From NCBI RefSeq assembly GCF_003340555.1, contig NZ_QPLJ01000001.1, positions 310,001 to 374,000 on the forward strand: 64,000 bases of DNA, written 5' to 3'. Position numbers and translations under genes: made by a program. Under the pieces are notes generated by a model. The model saw only the letters and a program-made list of their open reading frames with translations. It was not told the DNA's origin and ran no database searches. This DNA comes from Jannaschia formosa. GTDB lineage: Bacteria; Pseudomonadota; Alphaproteobacteria; Rhodobacterales; Rhodobacteraceae. Shown one piece after another: positions 63,947 to 64,000 of this stretch; position 1 is the stretch's first letter, and each line of letters begins with the position of its first letter.

Positions 63947-64000
63947 CCACCACCGCTTCCTCGCCGACCTCCACGCCCTTCGTGCCATCGGCGCGCAGGG
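63939..64000 (+). CDS. Start of a Zn-dependent amidohydrolase (hydantoinase/carbamoylase type), partial
   Basis: Only about 20 codons are in the window: MPDHHRFLADLHALRAIGAQ. The FLADLHALRAIG stretch resembles the N-terminus of Zn-dependent hydrolases of the allantoate amidohydrolase/N-carbamoyl amino acid hydrolase group. If so, it would fit the purine or pyrimidine catabolism theme of the xdh operon. It begins inside the HNH gene. The assignment needs the rest of the gene. Confidence 0.5.
   Translation, partial: MPDHHRFLADLHALRAIGAQ

Overview
The window looks like a chromosomal segment of a high-GC (roughly 70% by eye) alphaproteobacterium of the Rhodobacteraceae/roseobacter group. Evidence: a short HisG paired with HisZ, the order rsmB - heparinase-like - purH - lspA - DUF3035 lipoprotein - two M16 peptidases, the dapB/rbfA/truB neighbourhood, DUF1674, DUF1244, SlyX, a long CbiX cobaltochelatase and a DUF6732-like protein in a cobalamin operon. 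I see no rRNA, tRNA, CRISPR array, complete insertion sequence or prophage.

Layout. 1-16.1 kb is housekeeping: DUF1643, truB, a secreted phosphodiester glycosidase-like protein and rbfA (minus strand); dapB and a small secreted protein (plus); an SDH assembly factor-like DUF1674 protein (minus); then the plus-strand run rsmB, heparinase-like, purH, lspA, lipoprotein, M16 pair, mutL, rmuC. 16.2-19.6 kb is rnr and a lytic transglycosylase. 19.6-25.4 kb (minus) holds a broken chemoreceptor remnant, pheS without pheT, terC, an SGNH hydrolase, rplT-rpmI, a small membrane protein and pyk. 25.5-30 kb is mixed: N-formylglutamate amidohydrolase, DUF1244, two paralogous small secreted proteins, a D-amino-acid aminotransferase-like enzyme, an unassigned protein, and a SnoaL-like protein divergent from cobM. 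28.7-36 kb (minus) is a cobalamin cluster: cobM, a cbiG-cobJ fusion, cobI, cobL, cobH, cbiX and a DUF6732-like protein.

36-48.2 kb holds DUF3750, a HIT protein, a cytochrome P450, slyX, then hisS-hisZ-hisG (plus), DUF938, a FAD oxidoreductase, an aldo/keto reductase, a GH13 trehalose synthase-like enzyme and a flavin-dependent LLM oxidoreductase. 48.3-58.9 kb is one tightly packed ten-gene minus-strand operon, xdhA-xdhB-xdhC followed by a BMP-type nucleoside ABC transporter with a potassium-channel-like protein and two small membrane proteins embedded in it, closed by a good intrinsic terminator. It reads as a purine or nucleoside uptake and oxidation unit. 59-64 kb holds a PRC-barrel protein, dnaE, an HNH endonuclease overlapping the dnaE stop, and the first codons of a likely Zn-dependent amidohydrolase.

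The most notable structure is a dispersed family of about 60-bp palindromic elements (two hairpins, then a CCCCGG-n-TATTT core and one of three tails) found nine to ten times. Two copies lie in frame inside xdhA and xdhB. Other signals are a lower-GC, apparently lengthened patch inside hisS, a duplicated Cys motif plus His-rich tail in CbiX, and several genes whose only upstream signal is a -10-like hexamer 6-7 bases before the ATG, which suggests leaderless mRNAs.
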